DNA of 64,000 nt from Amphibalanus amphitrite. Lineage: Eukaryota > Arthropoda > Thecostraca > Balanomorpha > Balanidae. Below are positions 20,482 to 33,575 of the stretch, one piece after another (position 1 is the stretch's first letter; every line of letters starts with the position of its first letter). The DNA lies in NCBI RefSeq assembly GCF_019059575.1, contig NW_024882927.1, positions 1 to 64,000 on the forward strand, read 5' to 3'. Under the pieces are notes generated by a model. That model had not been told where the DNA came from. It ran no database searches and was given only the letters and a program-made list of their open reading frames with translations. Made by a program: the position numbers and the translations under genes.

Positions 20482-21641
20482 CCGCCGTCCTCGGTGTCTC
20501 CACCACCCTCGGCTCCACCGGCCACGGTGTCTCCACCACCCTTGGCTCCACCGTCCACGGTGTCTCCACCACCCTCGGCTCCACCGGCCAAGGTGTCTCC
20601 ACCACCCTTGGCTCCACCGGCCACGGTGTCTCCACCACCCTCGGCTCCACCGGCCACGGTGTCTCCACCACCCTCGGCTCCACCGGCCACGGTGTCTCCA
20701 CCAACCTCGGCTCCACCGGCCACGGTGTTTCCACCACCCTCGGCTCCACCGTCCACGGTGTCTCCACCACCCTCGGCTCCACCGGCCACGGTGTCTCCAC
20801 CACCCTCGGCTCCACCGGCCACGGTGTCTCCACCGCCCTCGGCTCCACCGGTCTTGGTGTCTCCACCACCCTTGGCTTCACCGTCCACGGTGTCTCCACC
20901 ACCCTCGGCTCCACCGGCCACGGTGTCTTCACCACCCTTGGCTCCACCGTCCACGGTGTCTCCACCACCCTCGGCTCCACCGTCCACGGTGTCTCCACCA
21001 CCCTCGGCTCCACCGGCCACGGTGTCTCCACCACCCTCGGCTCCACCGGCCACGGTGTCTCCACCACCCTTGGCTCCACCGTCCACGGTGTCTCCACCAC
21101 CCTCGGCTCCACCGTCCACGGTGTCTCCACCACCCTCGGCTCCACCGGCCACGGTGTCTCCACCACCCTCGGCTCCACCGGCCACGGTGTCTCCACCACC
21201 CTCGGCTCCACCGGCCACGGTGTCTCCACCACCCTTGGCTCCACCGTCCACGGTGTCTCCACCACCCTCGGCTCCACCGGCCACGGTGTCTCCACCACCC
21301 TCGGCTCCACCGGCCACGGTGTCTCCACCACCCTTGGCTCCACCGTCCACGGTGTCTTCACCACCCTCGGCTCCACCGTCCACGGTGTCTCCACCACCCT
21401 CGGCTCCACCGGCCACGGTGTCTCCACCACCCTCGGCTCCACCGGCCACGGTGTCTCCACCACCCTTGGCTCCACCGTCCACGGTGTCTCCACCACCCTC
21501 GGCTCCACCGGCCACGGTGTCTCCACCACCCTCGGCTCCACCGGCCACGGTGTCTCCACCACCCTTGGCTCCACCGTCCACGGTGTCTCCACCACCCTCG
21601 GCTCCACCGGCCACGGTGTCTCCACCACCCTCGGCTCCACG
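20482..21641. repeat. 33-bp minisatellite of unit U4 (about 35 copies)
   Basis: This is the second long array, with the same variants as U1 but a different copy number and variant order, so units have been gained or lost since the 17-kb duplication. Several frames are open on both strands for compositional reasons. Confidence 0.9.
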
Positions 21642-21829
21642 GCGGTTAAGCATTGTGATATCCCACACAGACCACACACCAGATCATAGACATTACGCCC
21701 TTGTCCTTGTCTTGTCGCCAGATTGATCGTGTTAAAAGATCCAACATAAAGTTTCAACTTAATATCTTGTATAACCAGGGCTCCTGTGATCTGCAATTCG
21801 TTGCAAGATCAATTGGGTTGTGATCATTG

Positions 21830-23275
21830 ATGTCACTCACATATCTATGCACTTGTTTGCTGATCGCTAACGTTTGTAGCGTCAATCAATATATGCAAAT
21901 GTGTTCTCCAGGTTTTGGTGGCACTCTTCAGTGTCCCCACTGCGACTTCAGCTGTTTGGGACAACATTGTCTGGACAGACACTTGAAGAGACGACACGGC
22001 CAAAGCGTGAACGGCAGATACAAGTGCAAGTGGTGTTCTTACGTCACCGACCACTCCGGCAGCATGACGCGGCACCGAAGGACTCACGCGGAAGAACGGC
22101 CGTACCGCTGTGAAGTGTGCGGCAAAACGTTTGCTCAACAAGTCGGTCTGACCGCTCACCGTCGTGTGCACACCGGTCAGAGTCCGTGCAAGTGTGATAT
22201 CTGTGGGAAGGCGTTCACACGTTCTGGTGATCTGGCGATGCACAGACGTGTCCACGCTGGCGAAAAGGTCCGGCAGTGTGAGCAGTCTGGTGCCGCGTGT
22301 TTAGCTACAACTAACGGCAAAGAACACAAGACACACGGTGTCCGTGTGAAGCCGCATCAGTGTCATGAATGTCGAGCCAGATTTGTTACACGCGCAGATC
22401 TCACTGTACACATACGAACCCATACCGGGGAGAAGCCGTACAGCTGCTCCATTTGCCCGGCACGGTTCGCTGAGCGGTCACATCTCGTCAGACACATGCG
22501 GACCCTTACAAAGGAGAAGTCGCTTGGCTGCTCCATTTGCCAGGCAAGATTCGCTTATCAGTCAACGCTCACCATACACATGCGGACCCACACAGGGGAG
22601 AAGCTTTTTGACTGCTCCATTTGCCCGGCACGATTTGCTCTTCGTTCAACGCTCACCATACACATGCGGACCCACACAGGGGAGAAGCCGTTTGACTGTT
22701 CCATTTGCAAGGCACGGTTCGCTCAGCGGCATATCCTCACCGAACACATGCGGACCCACACAGGGGAGAAGCCTTTTAGCTGCTCCATTTGCCCGGCACG
22801 TTTTGCTCAGCGATCGGCTCTCAGCGGCCACATGAGGACCCACACAGGAGAGAAGCCGTTTGGCTGCTCCATTTGCCCGGCACGGTTTGCTCTTCGTTCA
22901 ACTCTCACCAGTCACATGCGAACTCACACAGGGGAGAAGCCGTTTGGCTGCTCTATGTGCACGATGCGTTTCTCTTGCCGGCCAAGCCTCACCCGCCACA
23001 TGCGGACCCACACAGGGGAGAAGCCGTTTGGCTGCTCTATTTGCCCGGCACGGTCCGCTCTTCGTTCAAATCTCACCAGGCACATGCGGACCCACACAGG
23101 GGAGAAGCCTTTTGGCTGCTCTATTTGCCCGGCACGGTTCGCTCAGCGGTCAGGCCTCACTGTACACATGCGAACCCACACAGAGGAGAAGCGGTTTGGC
23201 TGCGTCATCTGCCCAGCACGGTTCATTCAGCAGTCAGACCTTATTGTACACCTGCGTACGCACGCACACGAGTAG
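21830..23275 (+). CDS. C2H2 zinc-finger protein ZNF4 (15 fingers)
   Basis: ZNF4 has 481 residues from the ATG at 21830. An in-frame TGA at 21821-21823 immediately precedes this ATG, so the protein cannot extend upstream in this exon. This supports the same start, or a downstream one, in all paralogues. There are four leader fingers, the spacer, then eleven C-S-I-C fingers ending RTHAHE. In finger 6 the last zinc-ligand His is Leu (HMRTL) and the linker is TKEKS instead of TGEKP, so this unit is probably inactive. Finger 13 has Ser for the core Phe (PARSALRS). It sits 0.2 kb downstream of a long minisatellite, as ZNF1 does. The nuclear DNA-binding role is inferred from the family. Confidence 0.75.
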   Translation: MSLTYLCTCLLIANVCSVNQYMQMCSPGFGGTLQCPHCDFSCLGQHCLDRHLKRRHGQSVNGRYKCKWCSYVTDHSGSMTRHRRTHAEERPYRCEVCGKTFAQQVGLTAHRRVHTGQSPCKCDICGKAFTRSGDLAMHRRVHAGEKVRQCEQSGAACLATTNGKEHKTHGVRVKPHQCHECRARFVTRADLTVHIRTHTGEKPYSCSICPARFAERSHLVRHMRTLTKEKSLGCSICQARFAYQSTLTIHMRTHTGEKLFDCSICPARFALRSTLTIHMRTHTGEKPFDCSICKARFAQRHILTEHMRTHTGEKPFSCSICPARFAQRSALSGHMRTHTGEKPFGCSICPARFALRSTLTSHMRTHTGEKPFGCSMCTMRFSCRPSLTRHMRTHTGEKPFGCSICPARSALRSNLTRHMRTHTGEKPFGCSICPARFAQRSGLTVHMRTHTEEKRFGCVICPARFIQQSDLIVHLRTHAHE

Positions 23276-24107
23276 CGCCCGCACAGCTGCTTCATCTCCC
23301 GGCACGTTTCTCTGCTGGGTCAGATCTCCCCAAACCCATGAGGAGCCACTCAGTATAGCGACCGTGCGGCTGCTCCATCTGACTGGCACGGTTCATTTTC
23401 CGGTTAGGCCTCACGGGGAGCATGCGAATCTACACAGGGGAGCGGCCGTTCGGCTGCTCCATGTGCCGGCACGATATTTGGATTCATCACATCTCAAAAG
23501 TCACCCGCTTTGTCATACGGGCGGCGGCTTCATTGTCGTCCATCATAAACAATCCTGCTGAAAAAGGTTCACAAACGCATCAGCTTTTACCGCACACAGG
23601 CGGAGGCATAATAAACAACGCAGTCAGAATCTTTTTCGGCTACGATAGATTTTGCAGTGCCTTGGCTATGCATGTGTCTGAAGGTCTCGATAACTTTGAT
23701 GTCATGTTCCGAAAAGCAGCGTGGTGTTTCGTGCAGCGTTTATATGATTTGACAAATAATATCATTATCAGTGTATTGGTTAAATGTGACATAGGGTGGC
23801 ACTCACCCTTTAGAGTGGCATGGAACGCTGCTCTGATAGCGCCTTGATATGTGATGTTTGGTAGAATTGGACCAAGTGTTTGTAAATACAAAGTTCTCTC
23901 TCTCTCTCTCTCATAATACACAGGGGAATGGCCGTACCATGGGCGTCGGAGACGGGGGAGGGGCTATTCGTGGGGGACGTCCCTCCCCAGAAAAAACATC
24001 CATGGATATCTAAAAAAGTAACCAATTGCATCGGTCGTTCGCAACGAGTCGTTGCACACAGAAATAAAACTTGTTCGAAAGAATGTTGGTGATGTTCAGT
24101 TCGACGG
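23276..24107 (+). other. ZNF4 3' tail with decayed fingers, CT run and AATAAA
   Basis: Near identical to 6303-7130, with AATAAA at 24063-24068 and a (CT)n of about 10 units near 23895-23912. Confidence 0.6.
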
Positions 24108-26295
24108 TAGGGTAAGGTGCCTAATTAGCGACACCCTTAATTTGAACCGTCATTGCTCACGCTCTGTGGGTGCCACTGTATTACTGGCTTGATTTTCGGA
24201 GAGGTCGTTCATTTTTCTATTAACCCGCGCCCTGCTGGGGGGGGGGTGTTTGAACACCCCCCTTGTGGTTTTTCGCGAATATCTCAAAAACGGCGGCGCG
24301 GAGCGCCGCCGTTTTTGGTACACCTTATCATACATCAATTCTACACATGTTGTGAAAATTTCAGACCAAGGTCATTCAAGGTCAGGTCACCAGGTCACTT
24401 GAAGTGACCTCACCTCATAAAAAGTTTCAATGTCTGTCATAGCTACACCGAGTGACCGATCGCTTTGAAACTTTCAGCGATTGCTAAGAGCAATAGCATG
24501 TACAAAATGTATATCTCAGAATTTTGATATCGATGACCTAAGGTCAGGTCAATTTTGCGACCTCCCCATTATAAGTCAATGGGAGAAAATTGAAATGCGC
24601 CTCTTTTGGATGAAAGACATTATAAACACTCCCAAACACCGAATTACAAGTGGTTTAGACACACTGAACTTAAAAATGGTGTCCGTGACCCTTGTTTATG
24701 CCCTGAGGTCATCTTAGGTCACGAATGGTATCTAACAGTTTTTCGCAAATAACTTTTGATAGAGGCATGCTAGAGCGATGAAAACGCCTTAGATGTGTTC
24801 AGCTTGACGATACGGATCGACTGATATGCAACATGACCCTTTCCGGTCAGGTCATGACCTTGACCTGAGGTCAAATTTTCAAGTTGACCTTTCAAGGTCA
24901 AGTTATAGTTCATTCGATGCGTCTTGACGAGAGGAACACGATGCCGGTAAAAGGAAGCTCGTACAAGGCTTGGGTCAAAAGTTATTGCAGAAAAACTGTT
25001 TTCAAAAAAATCGGCTATTTTTGCAGTTTTTGCCCCCTGCAGGCGAAACCGTTGACGTTAGGTCAAATCTGAGAGAATTACTCGGAAAGGGCGTTAATAG
25101 GGCTATCGAATGCGCTTTTCCGCGGCGCTGTAGCTCTATTGGTTCCCGAGTTATGCGTTGGCTTCTTGGAAATTTTCGACATTCGACCTGGAAATCGGCG
25201 AAATTTTGCCTTCAATGACCTCTGGTGACCTGACCTTTGACCTGACCAAAAAATTGACCGAAGTGATTTCGTCATTATTTTTGACGCTCTTTCGAACGCC
25301 GCCTTCCGCGTATCGCTACGTGGCCCAGGAGCCGAGTTACAAGGGGGGGTGTTCAAACACCCCCCCCCCCCCCAGCAGGGCGTGGAAATCCAGGACCCCC
25401 AGCAGGGCGCGGGTTAAAATATAGTCATTTTCTGCTTCAGTATTCACTAACTTATTTGTAGTGAGCATTTTGGCAAACCATTGCAGAAAAAAAAAAACGC
25501 TAATAGGGAACTCTTCCCGATTAGCGACCGGGGAGGGTCGCACTCGCTAATATGTCTATGGGTTTCCCCATATTAAAAATGGCAAAAAATGCGACGCCTG
25601 AAAAGATGAAATATTATCTCAAAAAGGTAACCTTTACGCAAAGCACTCAATCATTCGAACAGCAACGTTTATCCAACACATTTATGTAAGTAAAAACTGA
25701 TCACATGATGCACCGAAGGCGAAAAGAAGGCGGAAACCCAAATTTTGCGGGCTGTCTCGTATGATATTCGAGGTCTGCGCTGAATTCGGCACCCCTGCAG
25801 TCGGTGACGACATTTGACATCCCCTGCCACACATTGCAAGCTTCAGCAACACCTCATTTTCATTTCTCTCTTTTCCCCTTTCTTTCCCTTCTTGAGCTAT
25901 TTGCGACCATGTCAGGCGCAAATAGGAAATATGAGTTGCGACACATTTTTAACCGCCATGCTCTGCACAATTAAGCGATTCACTATGGTAAAACGGCAAT
26001 CAATTGAAAAAGGAATGTCGATTCAGAATAAAAAAGGTGCATCATCCTAATGTGCATCGCTTTTCATCAGAGAGGGCCCAAACACACACGTTTTGGATAA
26101 GAAACTCGTCATTTTCATGTAAACTCACCTGAAACGTCCCACCAGAAACATCGACAACCGTAAAATAATTTAATTTGATAACCAAAGTATGGCTGACCTT
26201 TTGACGACGTTTTTACCCCGTTTTCTCCCACCAGTTTTTCTGTAGGGAGGCAGGTCGCAAATCGGAAAGGGTCGCTAATTAGGCACCTTACCCTA
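24108..26295. mobile_element. MITE-like TAGGGTAAGG element of U4, interrupted
   Basis: It has the same ends as the 11725-12715 element. It is longer only because a TTAA-flanked element has inserted at 24224-25413. Confidence 0.75.
24224..25413. mobile_element. piggyBac-type TTAA MITE, 1190 bp, AGGTCA-rich
   Basis: A perfect 16-bp inverted repeat, CCCGCGCCCTGCTGGG, lies at the ends, with TTAA on both sides (24220-24223 and 25414-25417). The same locus in U1 (CTATTAAAATATAG near 7244) is the empty site. Inside each end is a G-run and a short hairpin (TTTGAACACCCCCC), then a palindrome around GGCGGCGCGGAGCGCCGCC. The interior is dense in AGGTCA motifs. No transposase is encoded. Confidence 0.9.
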
Positions 26296-26524
26296 TACCC
26301 AAAACTCAGGTAAAATGAAAATTATTTTAGCATCTTGTGAAATTCGGACCCGTCGGATACCGGTGAGCAAAGCTGGCCACAGAGAAGGACGGTGGACGGA
26401 GGGATATTGTCCCCAAGTAGGCGGAATGTAGGAGTTTTCCCTTCCAGTTTTAGTGAATGCTTCTGGTCTATAAATGCTTCGCTTTTAATTCAAATGCGTA
26501 GCACCATGAGACATAAAATTCCTA

Positions 26525-26775
26525 TAGGGTAAGATACATAAATAGCGACCCCCTTAATTTGAACCGTCACTGCTCACGCTTTATGGGTGCCACCGTATTA
26601 TTGGATTGATTTTTGGAGAGACCGTTCATTTTCCTATCAGAATCTATTTATTTTCTGCCCCAATGTCTGCCCAACAAATTTATTGGTAGTGAGCATTTTA
26701 GCAAACCATTGCAAAAAAGTTGGGGGCAAGTTGGGGGCAAGCGCCCCCGCTGCCCCCCACCCCCCCCCCCTGTTC
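26525..26775. mobile_element. Truncated TAGGGTAAG-type element fused to the hAT right end, before U5
   Basis: Same fusion as at 8353-8623 and 12945-13680, here without the TTAA MITE, so it serves as the empty site for the 12978 insertion. Confidence 0.7.
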
Positions 26776-27044
26776 CCGGGTCTATGCCTGGCACCAAGAA
26801 TGTAGCCGGAACATTTTGTTACTATATAACATATTTGAGGGGGGGGGGGCTGATTTGCCCCCATCGGCCAGTTTTTCTTCTCTGTGCGAAAAATGGCATG
26901 AGCTGACGGCATTGAAATTGTCGACGTTTTCGTTGTCAGTCATGGAGGGTATTGGGTCAAAATGATGAGTTTGTTTTGTGTTCAGAGGCGTCTCCACGGT
27001 CAGTTTCTGGGAGACATGTTTTCGGCAGACCTCATCAGTCATCC

Positions 27045-27211
27045 CCGCCGTCCACGGTGTCTCCACCACCCTCGGCTCCACCGGCCACGGTGTCTCCACC
27101 ACCCTCGGCTCCACCGTCCACGGTGTCTCCACCACCCTCGGCTCCACCGGCCACGGTGTCTCCACCACCCTTGGCTCCACCGTCCACGGTGTCTCCACCA
27201 CCCTCGGCTCC
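27045..27211. repeat. 33-bp minisatellite of unit U5 (about 5 copies)
   Basis: A short array with the same borders as in the other units. Confidence 0.9.
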
Positions 27212-27402
27212 ACGGCGGTTAAGCATTGTGATATCCCACACAGGCCACACACCAGATCATAGACATTACGCCCTTGTCCTTGTCTTGTCGCCAGATTGAT
27301 CGTGTTAAAAGATCCAACATAAAGTTTCAACTTAATATCTTGTATAACCAGGGCTCCTGTGATCTGCAATTCGTTGCAAGATCAATTGGGTTGGGATCAT
27401 TG

Positions 27403-28673
27403 ATGTCACTCACATGTCTATGCACTTGTTTGCTGATCGCTAACGTTTGTAGCGTCAATCAATATATGCAAATGTGTTCTCCAGGTTTTGGTGGCACTCT
27501 TCAGTGTCCCCACTGCGACTTCAGCTGTTTGGGACAACATCGTCTGGACAGACACTTGAAGAGACGACATGGCCAAAGCGTGAACGGCAGATACAAGTGC
27601 AAGTGGTGTTCTTACGTCACCGACCACTTCGGCAGCATGACGCGGCACCGAAGGACTCACGCGAAAGAACGGCCGTACCGCTGTGAAGTGTGCGGCAAAA
27701 CGTTTGCTCAACAAGTCGGTCTGACCGCTCACCGTCGTGTGCACACCGGTCAGAGTCCGTGCAAGTGTGATATCTGTGGGAAGGTGTTCACACGGTCCGG
27801 TACCCTGACGATGCACAGACGTGTCCACGTTGGCGAGAAGGTCCGGCAGTGTGAGCAGTCTGCGACCGAGTGTTTAGCTACAACTAACGGCAAAGAACAC
27901 AAGACACCCGGTGTCCGTGTGAAGCCGCATCAGTGTCATGAATGTCGAGCCGCCAGATTTGTTACACGCGCAGATCTCACTGTACACATACGAACCCATA
28001 CCGGGGAGAAGCCGTACAGCTGCTCCATTTGCCCGGCACGGTTCGCTCGGCGCGGCGGTCAAATCTCGTCAGCCACACGCGGACCCACACAAAGGAGAAG
28101 TCGTTTGGCTGCTCCATTTGCCAGGCAAGATTCGCTTATCATTCACCGTTCACAATACACATGCGGACCCACACAGGGGAGAAGCCGTTTGGCTGCTCCA
28201 TTTGTAAGGCACGGTTCACTCAGCGGTCAAATCTCGTCAGCCACATGCGGGCCCACACAGTGGAGAAGCCCTTTGGCTGTTCCATTTGCCCGGCACGGTT
28301 CACTCATCAGTCGCATTTCATCAGGCACATGCGGGCCCACTCAGGGGAGAAGCCTTTTGGCTGCTCCATTTGCCCGGCACGGTTCACTCAGCGGTCAAAT
28401 CTCGTCAGCCACATGAGGACCCACACAGGAGAGAAGCCGTTTGGCTGCTCCATTTGCCCGGCACGTTTTGCTCAGCGATCGGCTTTCACCGTACACATGC
28501 GGACCCACACAGGGGAGAAGCCTTTTGGCTGCTCCATTTGCCCGGCACGGTTTGCTCTTCGTTCAAATCTCACCAGGCACATGCGGACCCACACAGGGGA
28601 GAAGCGGTTTGGCTGCGTCATCTGCCCGGCACGGTTCATTCAGCAGTCAGACCTTATCGTACACCTGCGTACG
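27403..28673 (+). pseudogene. C2H2 zinc-finger locus ZNF5, frameshifted and transposon-disrupted
   Basis: The leader, four N-terminal fingers and spacer match ZNF1-4, and finger 5 has an extra Ala (CRAARF). Within finger 6, around 28045-28056, the sequence GCTCGGCGCGGCGGTC carries about 5 extra bases compared with an ordinary finger, so the frame shifts. The rest of the fingers (TKEKS linker, then seven C-S-I-C fingers with NLVSH, HFIRH, AFTVH, NLTRH and DLIVH helices) are read in another frame. The last finger runs into a hAT-like insertion at 28674, replacing the terminal residues. A functional product would need a programmed or corrected shift, and nothing suggests that. I call it a recent pseudogene. 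Confidence 0.75.
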
Positions 28674-30272
28674 CATAGGCGTCGCCAGAGATTTTCGGTT
28701 GGGGGGGGGCAAAATCAACTTTTGTGTTAAAACTTGCCTTTCCCCAGTCTTTACTCACTCGTTTTACATATCATTCGACGCGCAATGGTGCAAGGAATCC
28801 GATGGTGACAAAGGTTTCCTTCTAGCTATGACATGTAATTTTTTTTACAGAAAAATTTGAAATTTTGAAATTTCATGACAAAAACGACTGGTAGAATTAT
28901 AGTATATAGTGGCTGCGATTGCCGACGCACTGCAGAGGGCCCCTGTGCAGACGCTCGACGCTCATGATCATTACCCAGAAAAAGGTGAAAAACGCTCCAT
29001 TTAATCGGATCACCCTGCTAAAACTTCCATTCACGCATGCATGCAGAGGTTTTACTTGAAATGCATAGGACTTATCCCAGCCGCCGATCGTAGCTAAGTT
29101 GGGCATTCGGCGGAGAGTGAGTGTCGGAAGTGTGAATCGGAAGTAATTCATCTTTGCTCCAGTGAGAGGAAGTGTTTGTTCACTCGAGTGTGAACAAAAG
29201 TTTCACGTTTTTGAAGGGAAGCGCTGCAAACGCGAACAAAACACTGTTTAACGGAACAAAAAGTTACGCACGGCATAGCGGCAAGGGATCCCTTAGAGAT
29301 AGGTTTGGGACTTCCAGGCCATTTCAGGCCACTCAGGGTCAGTGCTGACTCAGCATGCTTAGGATCCCGCGGAGATCGGCGTGGGTCACCTCAAATATTT
29401 ACGTGTACATACGTGGTGCTTTAGGGCTTTCCGAGCCCAAGGTGGGGCCCTCAGAAGCCAGTGTGGGCGGCGGGCGCTAAGAGACTAGGCCCAGGGTGAG
29501 CCTGGAGCCCTCGGATAACAGTGTGAACCCTCGGGGTCTGTGTCGAATCCCTTAGGACCCTACGTAGGGACATAATAAACATGTGTTGCGGACCTCAGAG
29601 GGACACGTGAGCTGTGACCCCCTCAGATGCCGGCTTGGGGTTAGCAAAGTCTGTCGCCTCAAAAGTTTGGCTGAACTATCAGAGGCCAGTTAAGGTTCTC
29701 AGAAATGTTCGAAGGCTCAGAGATCCCTGTATGGGCTTGGGCCCTCAGAGCACATGGACACCAGTGGGACTTTCAGAGGCCGGTTTGGGCCCTCTGAAAG
29801 CTTCTTTAGGGCTCAGTGGAGCTCCTTAGGAGCCTTTGTAAAGCAAGCTCATGAGCCATGCGACACTTGTACGGTAGGTACTTGAGCCTGTCGCACACAT
29901 TTGACGAGAGTTGAGAAAGGCCCCGAAGATTTCGTTTCACGCTTTGAACGAAAATTATGTCAGCACTCCAAAACTTATGAAAATCAGCTGTAAAATGTAA
30001 TAAAGAACAAACTAGGAACATAGAATGAATCACAGCATTGACATTTCCGAGTCTGGACTCGGAGTCTTGAGGATTTTGGCGACTGCGAGTCAGACTCTGG
30101 TTTGAACTGCACGCTCCAACCGAGTCTGACCTCACAGGCATTCTCAGAAAGGTACCCCCCATTTTTTTCCCGACTCCAAAATCTCATCGGATCTGTATCG
30201 ATCTCAGGGGGTGCCCGGTCCGAGGTTGGGGGGGCAAGCTGCCCCGCTTGCCCCCCCGTGGCGACGCTAATG
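28674..30272. mobile_element. hAT-like non-autonomous element, 1599 bp, inside ZNF5
   Basis: The termini are CATAGGCGTCGCCA and the complement of CATTAGCGTCGCCA. The 8-bp duplication TGCGTACG flanks both (28666-28673 and 30273-30280). ZNF1, ZNF2 and ZNF4 show the empty site (CACCTGCGTACGCACGCAC). The interior (about 29280-29830) has degenerate repeats of the GGCCCTCAGAGGCC type, resembling the 1739 and 55886 elements. No transposase is seen. Confidence 0.9.
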
Positions 30273-30280
30273 TGCGTACG

Positions 30281-31750
<1,470 letters not shown>

Positions 31751-32115
31751 TAGGGTAAGATACATAAATAGCGACCGCCTTAATTTGAACCGTCACTGCT
31801 CACGCTTTATGGGTGCCACTGTATTATTGGATTGATTTTTGGAGAGACCGTTCATTTTCCTATCAGAATCTATTCATTTCCTGCCCCAATGTCCACAAAT
31901 TTATTTGTAGTGAGCATTTTAGCAAACCATTGCAAAGAAAAAAAAACGCTTATGGGGAACTCATCCTGATTAGCAACCGGGGAGGGTCGCTAATAGGTCT
32001 ATGGGTTTTCCCATAGTAAATAAAATGGCGAAAAATGTTACGCTCGAATACATGAAATAATATACTTGAATATAACATAACAATATAACATATACGCAAA
32101 GCACTTAATCACAAG

Positions 32116-32366
32116 TGTGGGACCGATTCCCTTCTTCTATATCATAATAAAGAGAGTACACGTTCAAGCTTTGTTACATAGAAACAGCCGTCACTTTCCC
32201 CACGTGTCGGCACCGTCCACCGACCCGGCGGGTCGGCGGACCGGTCCTTCATTGTGCAACCACCCTGCATATAACGCACAGGCACTGGCGAATCAGAATC
32301 AGAACCACAGTTGCAATACAAGTCTCGGCCCGCTCAGTCGTCTCTCCTATCCGCGCCTCCACGACA
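32116..32366 (+). repeat. 5' LTR
   Basis: It differs from the 3' LTR at only two positions that I can see (CATAATAAAG against CATGATAAAG, and CTCCACGACA against CTCCGCGACA). Confidence 0.9.
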
Positions 32367-33324
32367 ATGGTGGCAGCGGCGGTCGAGGGGACTTGTGCCC
32401 CTCACCACGGACCCCAGCCTCTACATCTGCACTGACATCGCAGACTGGTTAGTCCGTGCTCCGTGACAGTGTATCGCCCCTACGTCGCGTCATCGACTAG
32501 GGAGCTGACCATCCTGGACTCGTCATCGTCCGACATCACCGTCTCCAGTGAGTAGCTCTGCCCAGCAAGACTAACGACTAACTGCCCTGCGGCAAGGTCA
32601 TCAGCTACCCTGGACTACTACGGAGCCCGCCGACAGCGCACGGCTCATCAGCCAGCGCCGTCCCACTCACCGTCATCGAGTGATGGACACCACCTCGCTG
32701 AAGGACTCAAGCTCGGAGGAGAGAAGATAAAACAAAAACTTCAACGCTAAATTCAAGACAAACTGGCACCGAAATCAAGAAAATGCATTATGAGCTTTTG
32801 TTGTATTTTCGTCAAAAAGTGACAGTGAAATTGTGCTGTGAAATCTGTTTTAACTTCGATGTGTTTCAAAAACCGTACTGTTTCATTATCCGTTTTCGTC
32901 AGTGTTCTGTCGTTTGTTGTGCTTCATTGTGGTTGCTCACCCCAAAATTTACGGAGAAATTGCAAGTGCATTTAATTTTTGCCTGCACTTTGCCGTGTCA
33001 TTTTGACACTAGTAAACGTAAAAAGAGCCTGCTCTCAACGGTATGAACATTCAAATACGTTAATCGTGGTCAATTCACTGAAATTATATTGTATTGATAT
33101 TCGGCCAGAGATGCCGAGGGCCATGGAGATGCCCAGGGACGGTCCCCGCCAAGAGTGCGGAAGGATCGCCCGGTAGTAGGTGTAATTGTCACGAAACTTA
33201 CTTATCTGTTCATACCATTTTGTGATACGCTCATATGGAACTTTCTTTCTCCGTCAGCTAAACGTTTCCTCTCTTTGTTATGATCGCTTCGGTTCCCTAC
33301 GCTTCCCTGGGGGAGGGAAGATAA

Positions 33325-33575
33325 TGTGGGACCGATTCCCTTCTTCTATATCATGATAAAGAGAGTACACGTTCAAGCTTTGTTACATAGAAACAGCCGT
33401 CACTTTCCCCACGTGTCGGCACCGTCCACCGACCCGGCGGGTCGGCGGACCGGTCCTTCATTGTGCAACCACCCTGCATATAACGCACAGGCACTGGCGA
33501 ATCAGAATCAGAACCACAGTTGCAATACAAGTCTCGGCCCGCTCAGTCGTCTCTCCTATCCGCGCCTCCGCGACA
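33325..33575 (+). repeat. 3' LTR
   Basis: Same length as the 5' LTR, preceded by the polypurine tract and followed by CAAG. Confidence 0.9.

Larger units (their letters stand above)
32116..33575 (+). mobile_element. Young non-autonomous LTR retrotransposon (TRIM-like)
   Basis: Two direct 251-bp LTRs beginning TGTGGGACC and ending CGACA enclose a 958-bp interior. TGGTGGCAGCGG one base after the 5' LTR is a plausible primer-binding site, and GGGGGAGGGAAG just before the 3' LTR is a polypurine tract. The 4-bp duplication CAAG flanks the element (32112-32115 and 33576-33579). No gag, protease or reverse transcriptase is present, so it must be mobilised in trans. Confidence 0.88.
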
